From Anastatus disparis (lineage: Eukaryota > Arthropoda > Insecta > Hymenoptera > Eupelmidae), in NCBI GenBank assembly GCA_017163975.1, contig JAFFSR010000353.1, forward strand, positions 2,484,501 to 2,548,500: DNA of 64,000 nucleotides. The letters are read 5' to 3'. Position numbers and translations under genes: made by a program. The notes under the pieces were generated by a model, which worked only from the letters and a program-made list of their open reading frames with translations, did no database searches and was not told the origin of the DNA. Positions 46,030 through 56,647 of this stretch are shown here, piece by piece. Position 1 is the stretch's first letter. Each line of letters starts with the position of its first letter.

Positions 46030-46628
46030 ATAAGTCAACCACGAATCAATTCTCCAAAAGTGCACCCATTTTCTTGTAGGCATAAGCGTCAATGCCTTTG
46101 GAAGTGGCCTACAATGTTGAGTAAAGTTTGCCTGGCGATGACAGCGCAAGCCCGACGAATGCGTTCCATCATGTCTTCTTTAAATTTGGGCCTCTGCGCA
46201 TAAACTACATTTTTCAGGTAGCCCTATAAATAAAAATCAGGGGGTGAAAGTTAGGTCAGATAAAAGGCCAATTTATGGGGCCACCTCGACCGATCCATCT
46301 TCCGTGGTAACAGGTATTTGAAAATTGCCTAACAATTCTTGCATAATGTGGTACCGCACCATCCTGTTGGAACTACATTCTTCGTCTTGTTTCAAAATCA
46401 CCATTTTCAAGAAGTTCTGGCAAGTGATATCTCAATAATGCCAAGTAGCTGTGTTGGTTGACATTTTCTTCAAAAAAGTAGGGTCCAATTATGTACCTAT
46501 TGATGATCCCACACCAGACCATCAAGGTCCAGCGACGTTGATGATCTACAGCTCTGAACCAATGTGGATTCTGATCTGCCCAATAATGGCAGTTATGTCG
46601 ATTCAAAGCTGTAGTACTACAAAATCGA
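46030..46628 (-). pseudogene. C-terminal half of a mariner-like transposase (split gene)
   Basis: On the minus strand LNRHNCHYW...NPHW is followed by LMVWCGIINRYIIGPYFF (46606-46373 frame), then QQDGAVPHYARIV, RWIGRGGPINW and, after a frameshift, a DFYL-GYLKNVVYAQRP segment and a C-terminal tail ending near 46030. This is the family of 39031-39963, here with the C-terminal tail kept. Its N-terminal half lies 5.7 kb away at 53118-52292 on the same strand, beyond the inverted-repeat element. Stops and a frameshift make it non-functional. Confidence 0.8.
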
Positions 46629-47509
46629 GATAGCCAGGTAAGATAGGTAAATTGGCCCCAGAAGCAGAGAGAAAAACTGATATAGCCATCATATTCTATA
46701 TAGAATAATATACCTTTATGGAAATTTTCAGCTCTCTAAACCTAAACCTAACCTCAAAAACGCAATTTTTAGTTTTTTGAGTCCTTTTGCTTTATCTCCG
46801 TCAATTTTTAAGTTAGAATACTTTTTTTTTTAATTTAGGTTTTTCTAAGCACTATAAAATAGTTTCCGATGATTTTTTTTGAAGGTGCGAAATTCAAATT
46901 TCTAGAGACGTTTGAAAATTTTTTCTTGAGATATTTCCAAAACTAAGATAGACGACACTTTGGAAAAAATATAATATTTATTTATGCACCAAAAGTATGT
47001 AAAAAATTCATTTAGATTTTTAAAACTGGTGAAACAGCGTCAAAAACAAAAAAAAAACGTTTTTTGCGTATTTTTGCCTATACACAGCCTAACCCTCGTA
47101 TTCTACACTTTCGTTTGCAATATTTTTAAGTAAAATTTTATTTTTGGAGACACTCTGGGTTATAACATACTAGCATCCCCTGATTCGGCTTCGTAAGCGC
47201 AATAGTTGGGCAGAAGTCGGTAGGTATAGAAATAGAATCTCAAAAACTATTATTTATTAAATCGTACTCTTACAAAACTTCGGAATACACAACATTTTTT
47301 GTTTGTGAACCATGTGATAATAGAATGAATTTTCATTTAAAATAATTTTTTTTTGTAGACAAAATAAGCATTGAATTTTTTTTTTATTTTTCGATATATG
47401 TTCAATTTAGTACCAATAAGTCAAAAAATATATATTTAAATTGACGGTAGAAAATTTTTTTAGCAAATCAAAATCGTGAAAGAGATATTCATTAATAAAT
47501 ATGAATGTT

Positions 47510-48645
47510 GAACAATGATAGGGAATAAGTGCAATAAAAATTTATTGCCGATAAGCTGTTTGCATTATCCTACCGTACTAATCTAGTAGAGTGAGCGGTA
47601 AAACAGGTCGCCACCTATTGAGAAGTGAACGCCGTGTCATTTTTAATAAAAAAATCGTAAGCTATTAAAATTAAAGTGACATGAAAAAAGTACAAAATAA
47701 TTTAATTTTTATCTTTAAAAATGACCAAAAATGAAATCAATTAAAAAATTTTTAAAAAATATTTACATTTAAATAAATTTTTTTTTCCATAATTATGTCG
47801 ATTTTAGTAAACATAAACTAAAAATGACAATTAAACCTTTAGCACTTATTTATTGAAAAATGGCAAAAATATGAAATTGAAATAAAAAAAATTTTTGAAA
47901 AAATGATTTCATTGAAAAAAATTTTTTTTCTTGAATATGTAAATTTTTGTTCAAACTAAAAATGACAATTTAACCTTAAGCATTTTTTCTTGAATAAAAT
48001 CGGTAAATGTATACAATATTGAAAAAATGTATTTTTTCCGAAAATTTGGTGAAATATTTGTTTGAAAATATCACAGGATGATAAAATCAACGTTATTTGC
48101 GATTGTGTTAATAAATGAAAAAAAAAATTTATTTGTATAAAAATGACGAAGTTTTGTAAACATCAAATTTCTTGAAAAATCTATGAGAAATTGTATTTTG
48201 AATAAAATTAACGTGATTTGAAAGCGGGTCAAATATCTTATATTTTTTGTTAATATATTTGGAATAAAATTTTTAGAAAAAATCGCAAATTATACATAAT
48301 TATTTGTTATTTTTAAAATTATTTTATTAACCATGAAGGGTTAAATTCTCATGTATGAGCCAATAAATATTTGAGGAATAAAAAATTTCCTTGAATAAGA
48401 TATAAAATTTTTTCTAAAGCTAAAAAAAATTGTCTAATTTTTGATTCTGCCTAATGGAATAGGAAAATATTTCATTAAATATTATTATGTGATATTACGC
48501 TGTGATTAGAGAATATGCAATAAAAATTTATTGTGTTGAAGTTACGGAATATCATAGGTGTATAAGTATTTCTAACATACCAGTTTAATAAAGTGAAAGA
48601 CAAAAACGGTCGCCACCTATTGGGCAACCAAGGAAAGTAGCAAGG
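47510..48645 (+). repeat. Diverged ~980-bp duplication ending in GGTCGCCACCTATTG
   Basis: Segments 47525-47625 and 48500-48620 share CAATAAAAATTTATTG and end in AGTGAGCGGTAAAACAGGTCGCCACCTATTG or AGTGAAAGACAAAAACGGTCGCCACCTATTG-like sequence (longest exact block GGTCGCCACCTATTG). The sequence between is A/T-rich with AATGACAATT...ACCTTNAGCA repeated. The terminal motif also occurs in the Copia LTRs. Confidence 0.5.
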
Positions 48646-48789
48646 ATAGAGCATATTGACCGCAGAACGACGAAAAAAAGTAGTCCCTATTCCCTACGCG
48701 TTAAGATCTAGGTCTGTAATAATTATTTTATTGAAATTATTGATTAAAAAAGTAATTATTTATATAGCCTATGACACTCGTCACATTAT

Positions 48790-48895
48790 AAAGAATTTAA
48801 ATTTAAAATTTGAAAACGATCGGTTCAGTAGTTTTTGAGATAATTGAGAACATTCAAACAAACGCTGTCCTTTTATATAATAGTAAGATAGGGAA
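48790..48895 (+). repeat. Transposon 3'-tail-like sequence
   Basis: AACGATCGGTTCAGTAGTTT followed by GAGATAATTGAGAACATTC and TTTTATATAATAGTAAGAT resembles the conserved 3' ends of some insect retroposons. There is no coding part nearby. Low-confidence family call. Confidence 0.3.
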
Positions 48896-49165
48896 TAACT
48901 CAGAATTTTCCAATTTTCACGTTAAAGCGCTCCCAGCGACCTTGACCCATTATACTAATAAAAATCCGTATAAACCTCGTATCATAATCCATAAAACTAT
49001 GCACATATTCTTCTACAGTATATCTAAATATATATAATTCAATACTATAAACAGGAATATACAGATATACTGAATGTATTGTTTTGGGTTATCACTCAAA
49101 CACCACCTAACGGGAGCAATCATCCTAATTCTTCCCAGTACGCTCAAACTTATGTGTACTGCATT

Positions 49166-50074
49166 CCCTATTGAAAAAAAACACGTGCAAAATACACGTG
49201 TTTTTTACACGTGCAAAATACACGTGTTTTTTACACGTGTTTTTTACATGTAAAATTTGCGTGTTTTTTCAAGCATTTTTTTCACGTGCTTTTTTCACGT
49301 GTTTTTTTCACGTGTTTTTGTTGACGTGAAATATTGTGAAAATTGAAAAAAAACACGTGTTTTTTGTATATTTTTTCATATTAAAAACTACGCATTTTTC
49401 ATTAACGAACAATGAGAATGTTTTGTAAAGAGTATTTATAATACTTTATTTTGACCTTTTTGAAAAAAATACGTTCTATCTACACGTATTTTTTATAACT
49501 CTTCGAAGATCGAAGAGCTTCCAAGACCCAGAGTGTCTGGCTTCATATATCTTGTGTCTTCGAAATTTGTATAGGGGATGACAAAACTGAGAAAAACGCC
49601 ACCTAGTGATTTAAAATCGCTATTGATGATCGATTATGTCGGTCTGACTCTAAGTCACTAGGTGGTGTTTTTCTCAGTTTTGTCATCCCCTATACAAATT
49701 TCGAAGACACAAGATATATGAAGCCAGACACTCTGGGTCTTAGAAGCTCTTCGATCTTCGAAGAGTTATAAAAAATACGTGTAGATACACAACGTATTTT
49801 TTTCAAAAAGGTCAAAATAAAGTATTATAAATACTCTTTACAAAACATTCTCATTGTTCGTTAATGAAAAATGCGTAGTTTTTAATATGGAAAAATATAC
49901 AAAAAACACGTGTTTTTTTTCAATTTTCACAATATTTCACGTCAACAAAAACACGTGAAAAAAGCACGTGAAAAAAGCACGTGAAAAAACATGCAAATTT
50001 TACATATAAAAAACACGTGTATTTTGCACGTGTAAATAACACGTGTAAAAAACACGTGTTTTTTTTCAATAGGG
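49166..50074. mobile_element. 909-bp near-perfect palindrome (foldback element) rich in CACGTG
   Basis: The ends CCCTATTGAAAAAAAACACG and its inverse bound two arms (49166-49609 and 49655-50074) that are nearly identical inverted copies, around a 45-bp centre. CACGTG occurs 17 times, about nine in the left arm and eight in the right. Flanks are GCATT and TTTCTATTTAC. The inverted paralogous site at 51383-51408 reads GCATTTCTATTTAC without the element, consistent with insertion and a 2-bp TT duplication. No coding frame. Transcripts would form a ~420-bp hairpin. Confidence 0.85.
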
Positions 50075-51079
50075 TTTCTATTTACAGAAACAGATAGTAG
50101 ATATAGGGGTAAATCAGTTGGTAGCTGCACAAATCCAGTTTAGAATAAGTTCTTTCAATTGAAATAATACGTATATCAGATATTATTTCATTGCTGTCGT
50201 TTAAACATACTTGCTATCTTTAAAGTGCACGACATGGTAATTTAGAGCGCTCTTCCAGGGTGCGATCAGCAAAATGTTTACATTCATCGTGTTAACGTTT
50301 CACCTAACAGTATTATAAAGTTAATACTTTTTAATTTTTAAAATTTAAATGATATTGTCAATTTTATCATTTTTATGCTATTCGAAAGATGAAAATTTCA
50401 CCCTGTTTGAGAGCTGTAACAAGGTGAGTAAAAAAATAAACTTTTCTCACGTTTTTTAGCGTGTGTCCGCTCATAGCTCTTTTACGCTAACTTATTTTAC
50501 GCCATTTTTATTTGAAAACCCTTGTCCGACTTTTTTTTGTTTGATTTAGTACCAATATCACCTTAAAAAATTACAATCTTTATTTTAAAGATGGAAGATT
50601 CTGCTTTTTAATTGATACTCATTTTGATTTAATAGGTTTAGTTATATAAAAAGACTTTATTATGAAAATAATTTATTTATATGAATGTATATAATAGTAC
50701 TTATGATAGCTCGTTAAAGGGCTACCGCGCTTTCTAGCTACTGATTTCTTTATGGTAAGCGGATGCGCACGAAAAGAATAAGACAGTTCAGAGCATATAA
50801 ACTGATAGTTTCGTTTGGTCTAAAGTAATGATTATTTGGCCTGTTTTTCTACATTCTATTTCATCTAATGAATAGAGATATTTATAGAAGCAAAAAAATA
50901 ATTCTTATCCTGTCGTTTAACTACTTTTGAATTTTCTCTCAAAAGCAGAAAATTACAGCATTTACCCAAATTTCATCATGAATACGTAAATGTCTTGCTG
51001 GAACTCCATGGAGAATTTTAAGTGAATTTTCAACCTGGTTTGTATTTTCATAGTAAATATCCACCCTGATTTTCACTAT
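50075..51079. other. AT-rich spacer; start is homologous, inverted, to 51320-51400
   Basis: The first ~85 bp (ACAGAAACAGATAGTAGAT, GTAGCTGCACAAATCCAG) return inverted at 51320-51390. The rest shows no gene or RNA. Confidence 0.4.
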
Positions 51080-51235
51080 GAAAATCCAAGTAAACCAGAC
51101 TGAAAATCCAAGTAAATCAGACTGAAAATCCAAGTAAATCAGACTGAAAATCCAAGTAAATCAGACTGAAAATCCAAGTAAATCAGACTGAAATTCCAAG
51201 TAAATCAGACTGAAAATCCACTTGGAATCCACTTG
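51080..51235 (+). repeat. 22-bp minisatellite
   Basis: About six copies of GACTGAAAATCCAAGTAAATCA with single-base variants. Confidence 0.9.
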
Positions 51236-51309
51236 AAATAACCACCTAGAAATCTACCTGGACTTTTTTGACAGAGAATAAAATAATATTTGATATAAGT
51301 ATTATTTCA

Positions 51310-51495
51310 ATTAAAAAAACTTATTCCAAACAAGATTTGTGCAGCCACCGGCTGAATCACCCTACATCTACTATCTGTTTCTGTAAATAGAAATGCAGTA
51401 CACATATGTTTGGGCGTATAATGGGTTTTTAAGGTCTTTAGGAGCGCTTTAACGTGAAAATTGGAAAATTCCGAGTTATTCTCGATATGAAGCGT
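51310..51495 (-). repeat. Inverted paralogue of the palindrome's insertion site
   Basis: Read on the minus strand it matches the left flank (AACTCGGAATTTTCCAATTT, TTCACGTTAAAGCGCTCC) and right flank (CTATTTACAGAAACAGATAG) of the 49166-50074 palindrome but lacks the palindrome, giving an uninterrupted reference site. It also lacks about 170 bp of the left flank. Confidence 0.75.
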
Positions 51496-51748
51496 ATAGC
51501 TGCAAAAGTAGTTATCTCCAAAAAAATTTTTTTCAAGAAATAACATTTTCTGCTGTACTTATACTTAAAAGTCAGTGTATTTTGCAATACACCATATTTT
51601 TTTCATTTCATAAAAAAAAACTATACCTATATTTTGGTCCCATATGATTTTTTCATGATAAATTTTAATGTTCTGTATACGAAAATGCAATAAAAATGAA
51701 TTCGGAAAAAATGGAGATAGCCACCTTTGCAGCTACACGCTTCATATG
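51485..51748. mobile_element. Small inverted-repeat element (ATATGAAGCG ends)
   Basis: ATATGAAGCGTATAGCTGCA at the left and its inverse at the right (GCAGCTACACGCTTCATAT), with about 45-bp arms that also share GTNGTTATCTCCA. The AT-rich middle has no gene. It touches the inner edge of the right arm of the 5.7-kb element. Confidence 0.5.
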
Positions 51749-52291
51749 TTATAACCCAGAGTGTCTCCAAAAATAAAATTTTACTTAAAAATATTGCAAA
51801 CGAAAGTGTAGGATATGAGGGTTAGGCCGTGTATAGACAAAAATACGCAAAAAAACTTTTTTTTTTTAACGCTGTTTCGCGACTTTTAAAAATCTGAAAA
51901 AAATTTTACATACTTTTGGTGCATAAATAAATATTATATATTTTTTCCTAAGTGTCGTCTATCTTAGTTTTGGAAATATCTCAAGAAAAAATTTTCAAAC
52001 GTCTCTAGAAATTTGAATTTTGCACCTTCAAAAAAATCATCAGAAACTATTTCATAGGGCTTAAAAAACATAAATTAAAAAAAAAGAGTAGTTTAGCTTA
52101 AAAATTGACGGAGATAGAGCTAAGAGACTCAAAATACTAGAAATTGCGTTTTTGAGGTTCGGTTTAGGTTTAGAGGGCTGAAAATTTCTATGAAAGTATA
52201 TTTTTTTATATAGAATATGATGGCTATATCAATCTATCTATATCTATCTCTTTGCTTTTGGGGCCAATTCATCTATTTCACTCGGCTAGAC

Positions 52292-53118
52292 CCTTTGGAT
52301 CATTCTGGATGATGCTTAATGCCCAACCGCGAAATTCTATTCGCATTTGGAAGTGTTCTGGTCTTAACTCTTAAACCAGCACTATGTGGTAGGCATGATA
52401 TCTAAGATTATTCAGAATTCCTAATGCTGTTCTTCTCAATACACCCAATTCTCTTTTAATTTGTTAAGGGGAATCCTCATACCGACATAGAGTACTACCT
52501 TATCTACATTTAAATTATTAATTTTAATAGAAATTTAACTATTTATGACTGAAATTCGTAGGAGAGGCACATTCTTAACATGCCGAAGAATTTATTGCAA
52601 CGTTAAAAGACAATATAAAAGTGAAGATAAAGGCGAAAACTGCTTAATACGATTAACTTTTCAATGTAGTTATGAAAAATCGTATTATGCAGTTTTTGTC
52701 TTCATTTTCACTGTTATTCTTTTAACGTTGCAATAAATTCTTTATAAAGTTAAGAATATGCCTCTTCTATGAATTTTAGTAAAAAATAATTAAATTTTTA
52801 TTAAAATGCATAATTCAAATGTAAATAAAGTAGATCTCTGTGCCGGTATGAGGACACTCCTTAAGAGCTAATGTGAGGGTCAAGATAAACAGCAGCGAGA
52901 ACCACTACTACACGAGGAATGTTCTCATCGTATTAACGACGTCTTCGTTGCCGATGAAGATGTTCTCGACGATCTCTGGCAATCAGATGTGTTATGGTTC
53001 TGTAGTTGGGACGTCTCCTTTTCGGGAACCGTGCAGCGTACAGTCTTGCTGCCAAATGTGCATTGTTCCTAAATTTCCCGAGAGTTAAAACTATTTCATC
53101 AGCAAAATAATCGACCAT
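52292..53118 (-). pseudogene. N-terminal half of the split mariner-like transposase
   Basis: The start at 53118 reads MVDYFADEIV, then RNNAHLAARLYAARFPKRR and a basic QRRRR hook (to 52933), aligning with the 39031 copy. After a stop it continues to AAVYLDPHISS, where the TTAA MITE (52468-52860) intervenes. Beyond it follow IKRELGVLRRTALGILNN, RYHAYHIVLV and WALSIIQNDPK, ending at about 52292 where the 5.7-kb element begins. The C-terminal half is at 46030-46628. An extra C-terminal scrap of the same family (TSHNSFMID-like) lies at 53365-53285 on the same strand. Confidence 0.8.
52468..52860. mobile_element. TTAA foldback family C, inside the transposase gene
   Basis: 393 bp between TTAA at 52464-52467 and 52861-52864. 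Ends GGGGAATCCTCATACCGACA and GGAGTGTCCTCATACCGGCA (read inward). The interior is a long imperfect palindrome (AAGAATTTATTGCAACGTTA and inverse). Removing it rejoins the transposase reading at HISS and the following IKREL region. The ends differ from family B, so this is a separate TTAA family. Confidence 0.8.
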
Positions 53119-53365
53119 CCTCGGACTTGATTTGTTTATTTAATTGTTTAATCTAAATAGTTTATAGCGCACGCAGTTATTAAAATTTATCAATTTCGAA
53201 GCTACCAGGTGGGTGCACAATGAAAATTTTTTTAGGTCAACGTGGATGAAAACTTAACTGTTAGCAGAAAATTTTACCTATTGGGGTTAGTCAATCATGA
53301 ATGAGTTGTGCGAAGTTGCACTTATTTTCTTGTCGGAATAAATTTGAACGCCAAGGAATGTAAGG

Positions 53366-54100
53366 TCGGATGAGGTAGAAACTCAATGTACTAGATCACC
53401 TTAACTGACTTGAAATTTATGTGGGTCTAAGTAATAATTATCAGCTAAATTAAGACAAGCGGGGACCGCGAATAAAAGTTACCAGCCAAGCTTAAATTTC
53501 AGCTCTAAAAGTGGCCTGGGTGCCAAATTACAGCTCGTTGAATGTAAAAAATATACTTTTTTTTAATCTTTTTTATTAAATTATCGAGTGTTCGGCAACA
53601 GCGAACCCTTGTTCGGAGAACTTTCGTCTTTTCTTCTACTTAAAAAAAAATATCGCGATTGCGTCAGAACTATTTAAATTCATTCACGGTGGTGTGCGAA
53701 TCTTTTTTATTTTTTTCTAAACAGCTATTTTTTTCATCTTAAAAAGACTCTCAATTATCTTCGTCCACGTCATTTTTACTGGTTAATGCTAAGAGTAAGG
53801 TTTTGGAAAGCTCAAACTACAGCAATTAAGACGAAAAATGAACTTCTGCATGGTGACACGGTTGGCTACCGACCCTCGGATTAGTTGCTAGCTTCAGGTC
53901 ATGTAAGTGGTGACTTAATTGTCCACCTTGGGTTCAAGAAGGCTAATCTAAATGTGGTTTCAGTTTATGTGATCGTAGGATTGACTAACTGACTTCGGTG
54001 TTTCCCCTTGTAATTAACATTTAAGAGACACGGAAAAAAAAATAATCACTGCTTTTTTTGTATTTAATTTAAATTGTATAAAATTAAGTTGAATTAATAG
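53366..54100. other. Unassigned spacer
   Basis: No gene or repeat boundary recognised. A GTTCGGCAACAGCGAACCCTT patch at about 53590 forms a short hairpin. Confidence 0.3.
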
Positions 54101-54101
54101 T

Positions 54102-54243
54102 GTTACGAATTTTATTTTATTATTAAGCGACTAAATATAATTAAATTATGAAAAAGCGAGAAGGTGTCCGCGACATGTCTCGAACCCCGGGCCTCTTGTA
54201 CAATAGACAAGCGCTCAAACATTGAGCCATTCCCACCGATGCA
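54102..54243 (-). mobile_element. tRNA-derived SINE, minus strand
   Basis: On the minus strand an A-box-like TGGCTCAATGTTTGAGCGC (from about 54228) and a strong B-box GGTTCGAGAC (about 54193-54184) have tRNA-like spacing. A short body follows, ending in AAATAAAATTCGTAAC at 54102. A second, head-less copy of the body lies at 62042-62112. The plus-strand 106-codon frame over this stretch is not supported. Confidence 0.6.
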
Positions 54244-54498
54244 TTTTCATTTCTTTTGTGGCTTCATATTCTATAAACGGCACTCTTGCATTTTTTCTGT
54301 GTTTGATACTATACGGCACTCGTAACACGTCTGAGGCCGTAGTAACGTCTTCCCCGACGTTTTATATATTAATTCCCATAGTTATTGTAGAAATCTTCTT
54401 TATTTATCGACTGCGCTATTCGGATTCTTTCGTAGAATTTCTGACTTCACAGGACATAGCACGAATTTTATTTATTTGTTTACTTCATTATTATTTAT

Positions 54499-54741
54499 TG
54501 TTGAAAATATACACACTCATACTAGGTGTCGCCACCTATTGAGAATATTTTAGTAGACAGTTGAAGAGAATCAAGTTGCGTCTCGTCGTCGTTCAGTTCA
54601 GTTCAAGTCCGTCTGTTAAAGTCAGAACTTGTATTTCATTATTGTATAGAGAGATCATTTAATTAAGTTATTCTTGTATTGATTAAATAAATACTTTTCA
54701 TTTATTATAAATTGTTCTCTACTTTTATTAATTATTTAACA
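54499..54741 (+). repeat. 5' LTR (243 bp)
   Basis: Begins TGTTGAAAATATACACACTC and ends TTAATTATTTAACA, with TG...CA termini. I see no difference from the 3' LTR. Contains GTCGCCACCTATTGAGAA (54529-54546), also found at 47608-47625, and one GACAG. Confidence 0.95.
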
Positions 54742-54757
54742 GGTTATGAGCCCAGAG
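54742..54757 (+). promoter_or_regulatory. Primer-binding site, initiator tRNA-Met anticodon-region type
   Basis: GGTTATGAGCCCAGAG starts at the first base after the LTR. It is complementary to the anticodon stem-loop region of an initiator-Met-like tRNA (CTGGGCNCATAACC), the half-tRNA priming known for Drosophila copia. Confidence 0.7.
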
Positions 54758-56584
54758 TGCTTTTAACTGCGCGTTTTATTTAATAAAATTGAGAAAGAGG
54801 TTTGTGTGGTTTGGAGCGTGCGTCAGTCTGTTTGGTGAATTGTTTTATTGTTCTTTATCTCCTGGTGGAAGCGTCAGAGATGGCGAGTCAAGGAACAAAT
54901 GAAAAAAAGACAGAGCGAAGGACAGCAGAGGGAGAAAAAGGAGTTGACTCCGGGTAAGAATTTTACTTTATTCTCTCTCAATTCTATAAGACAGTAATGG
55001 CGTCGCAAGCACGCTTATAGAAAGAAAAAAAAGAACAGAGAATAGATAGCGTCGTGCGCTAGTCTATAGAGAGAGAGAGTGAGAGAGAAATAAAATAAGT
55101 CGCCATGTTGGGTGAAATGACATAATGTGTATCAGTATGACAGATTTATGCGTGCATAAGAAAATTTTGTATGCTTTGTATGTGTGTATGTATGTATATA
55201 GAATGAGAGAAGAGACCATGCACGCACAAAATAAAATTGATAGACTAAATAAACGACAACACGTAGTGAAAAAAGTTTTTTTTACGTATGAACGTATTAT
55301 GTGTGTGTGTAAATATGAGTTTGTGTATGCCGCGTATCCATGTTTAAGGCAGATGTGTATGTATGTACGTATATATATATGTGTATGTGTGTGTATATAT
55401 ATGTATATGTATAGTGGATGCACGCGCGAGGTCTGAACAGATTTATGACGGTATAGACAGAAATAAATGAAAACCGGTTAAAAAATAATATTTGCAAAAA
55501 GTGCCGCTTGAATTTGGTTAAATTTCGCTATAATTAAAAATAAATGTAAAAACGGACGCGTTTTTATGTTGAAATACTAAGTATAATTGCTTGAAGGAAG
55601 AAAGGCGTTGGCCTAACTTCTTCAAACTGAAAGATAATAATGCACACAAACATAGCGGCCATAGGCCCAAGTCGAGTTAATGAAAAGACGTCGACGCCGT
55701 GTACAATAAAAAGACCGTGAAGGCGTGCGCGCGCAATTAGAAAAAGACAGAAAGACGGTGACTGCTAAAAGGCGAGAATAAACTCGCAGGTATATACATA
55801 TACATATGTACGTATAACATGGTTATAGCATAATGAAAAGAGACAGTATATAAGTGTGATCGTATATGTATAGAAGCGTGCGCGTCGTTGCAATAAAAAT
55901 GACAGATTAAGAAAGAGACAGAATTAGTGAAGCGAAACAAACTAAATCAAAGCGGACAAAAATAAAGTTTACGTAAATGTATACAAAAGACCGATTAAAA
56001 AAAAGAAAAAGGCAGAAAAGAACGACTTTAAGAAAAATATATTTAAGAATATTTAATTAATTGAAATTATCATTATACAGAGGAAAGAAGTTTATTGCAA
56101 CTTCACAAAACATCCTCATGAGAATATGTATATGACAGTTGTTAAAGGCAGCATTGTATTCAAAATTATGACAAATTGAATACAAATTAGATAATGAATA
56201 ATGATTATTTCAAATTAAAAATTTTATTTTATTAAGCTTGAACGTACGTATATAAAAAATATTTTTTAATAAATATATCCATGGTTTTAAAAATAATATT
56301 GATCGATCATAGTTGCTGCTTTCACATACATAATAATACTTGTGTTCAGTATATTGTGTATGGGAATAATAGCACATATGTATAATTATAAATATAAAAA
56401 TATACATAAATAACTGGCAAATTTGATTGATTTAACATTGCTTGTGTTCGGCATGTTAGATTGATTCTCTTAAATTGTCATAAATATGAATGACCTAATA
56501 TTGCTTGTGTTCGGCATACTAGGTTGATTCACTTTATTTTTATAGATATATTGAGCTTGAAGGGCTTGTGTTCGGTCTATTAAG

Positions 56585-56647
<63 letters not shown>

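Larger units (their letters stand above)
46629..52290. mobile_element. 5.7-kb inverted-repeat element that splits the transposase gene
   Basis: The left arm 46629-47177 and the right arm 51741-52290 are inverted copies about 550 bp long and roughly 90 percent alike. Landmarks are AATTGGCCCCA, CATATTCTATATA, CTCTAAACCTAAACC and GGAGACACTCTGGGTTATAA. The transposase frame breaks off at each end, so this is an insertion (or several). The target duplication is not clear, and about 20 residues of transposase around the first catalytic Asp are missing at the junction. Contents: a diverged ~970-bp duplication, the 909-bp palindrome and a 22-bp minisatellite. No transposase of its own is visible. Confidence 0.6.

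Noticed and set aside
54222..54542. 106-codon plus frame with hydrophobic stretches
   Set aside because: Runs across a minus-strand SINE and into the LTR, so it cannot be one gene; hydrophobicity follows from T-rich DNA.
55064..55497. Tyr/Ile/Thr/His-rich frames near 55.1-55.5 kb
   Set aside because: Translations of TATG/TGTG microsatellites in the Copia leader.
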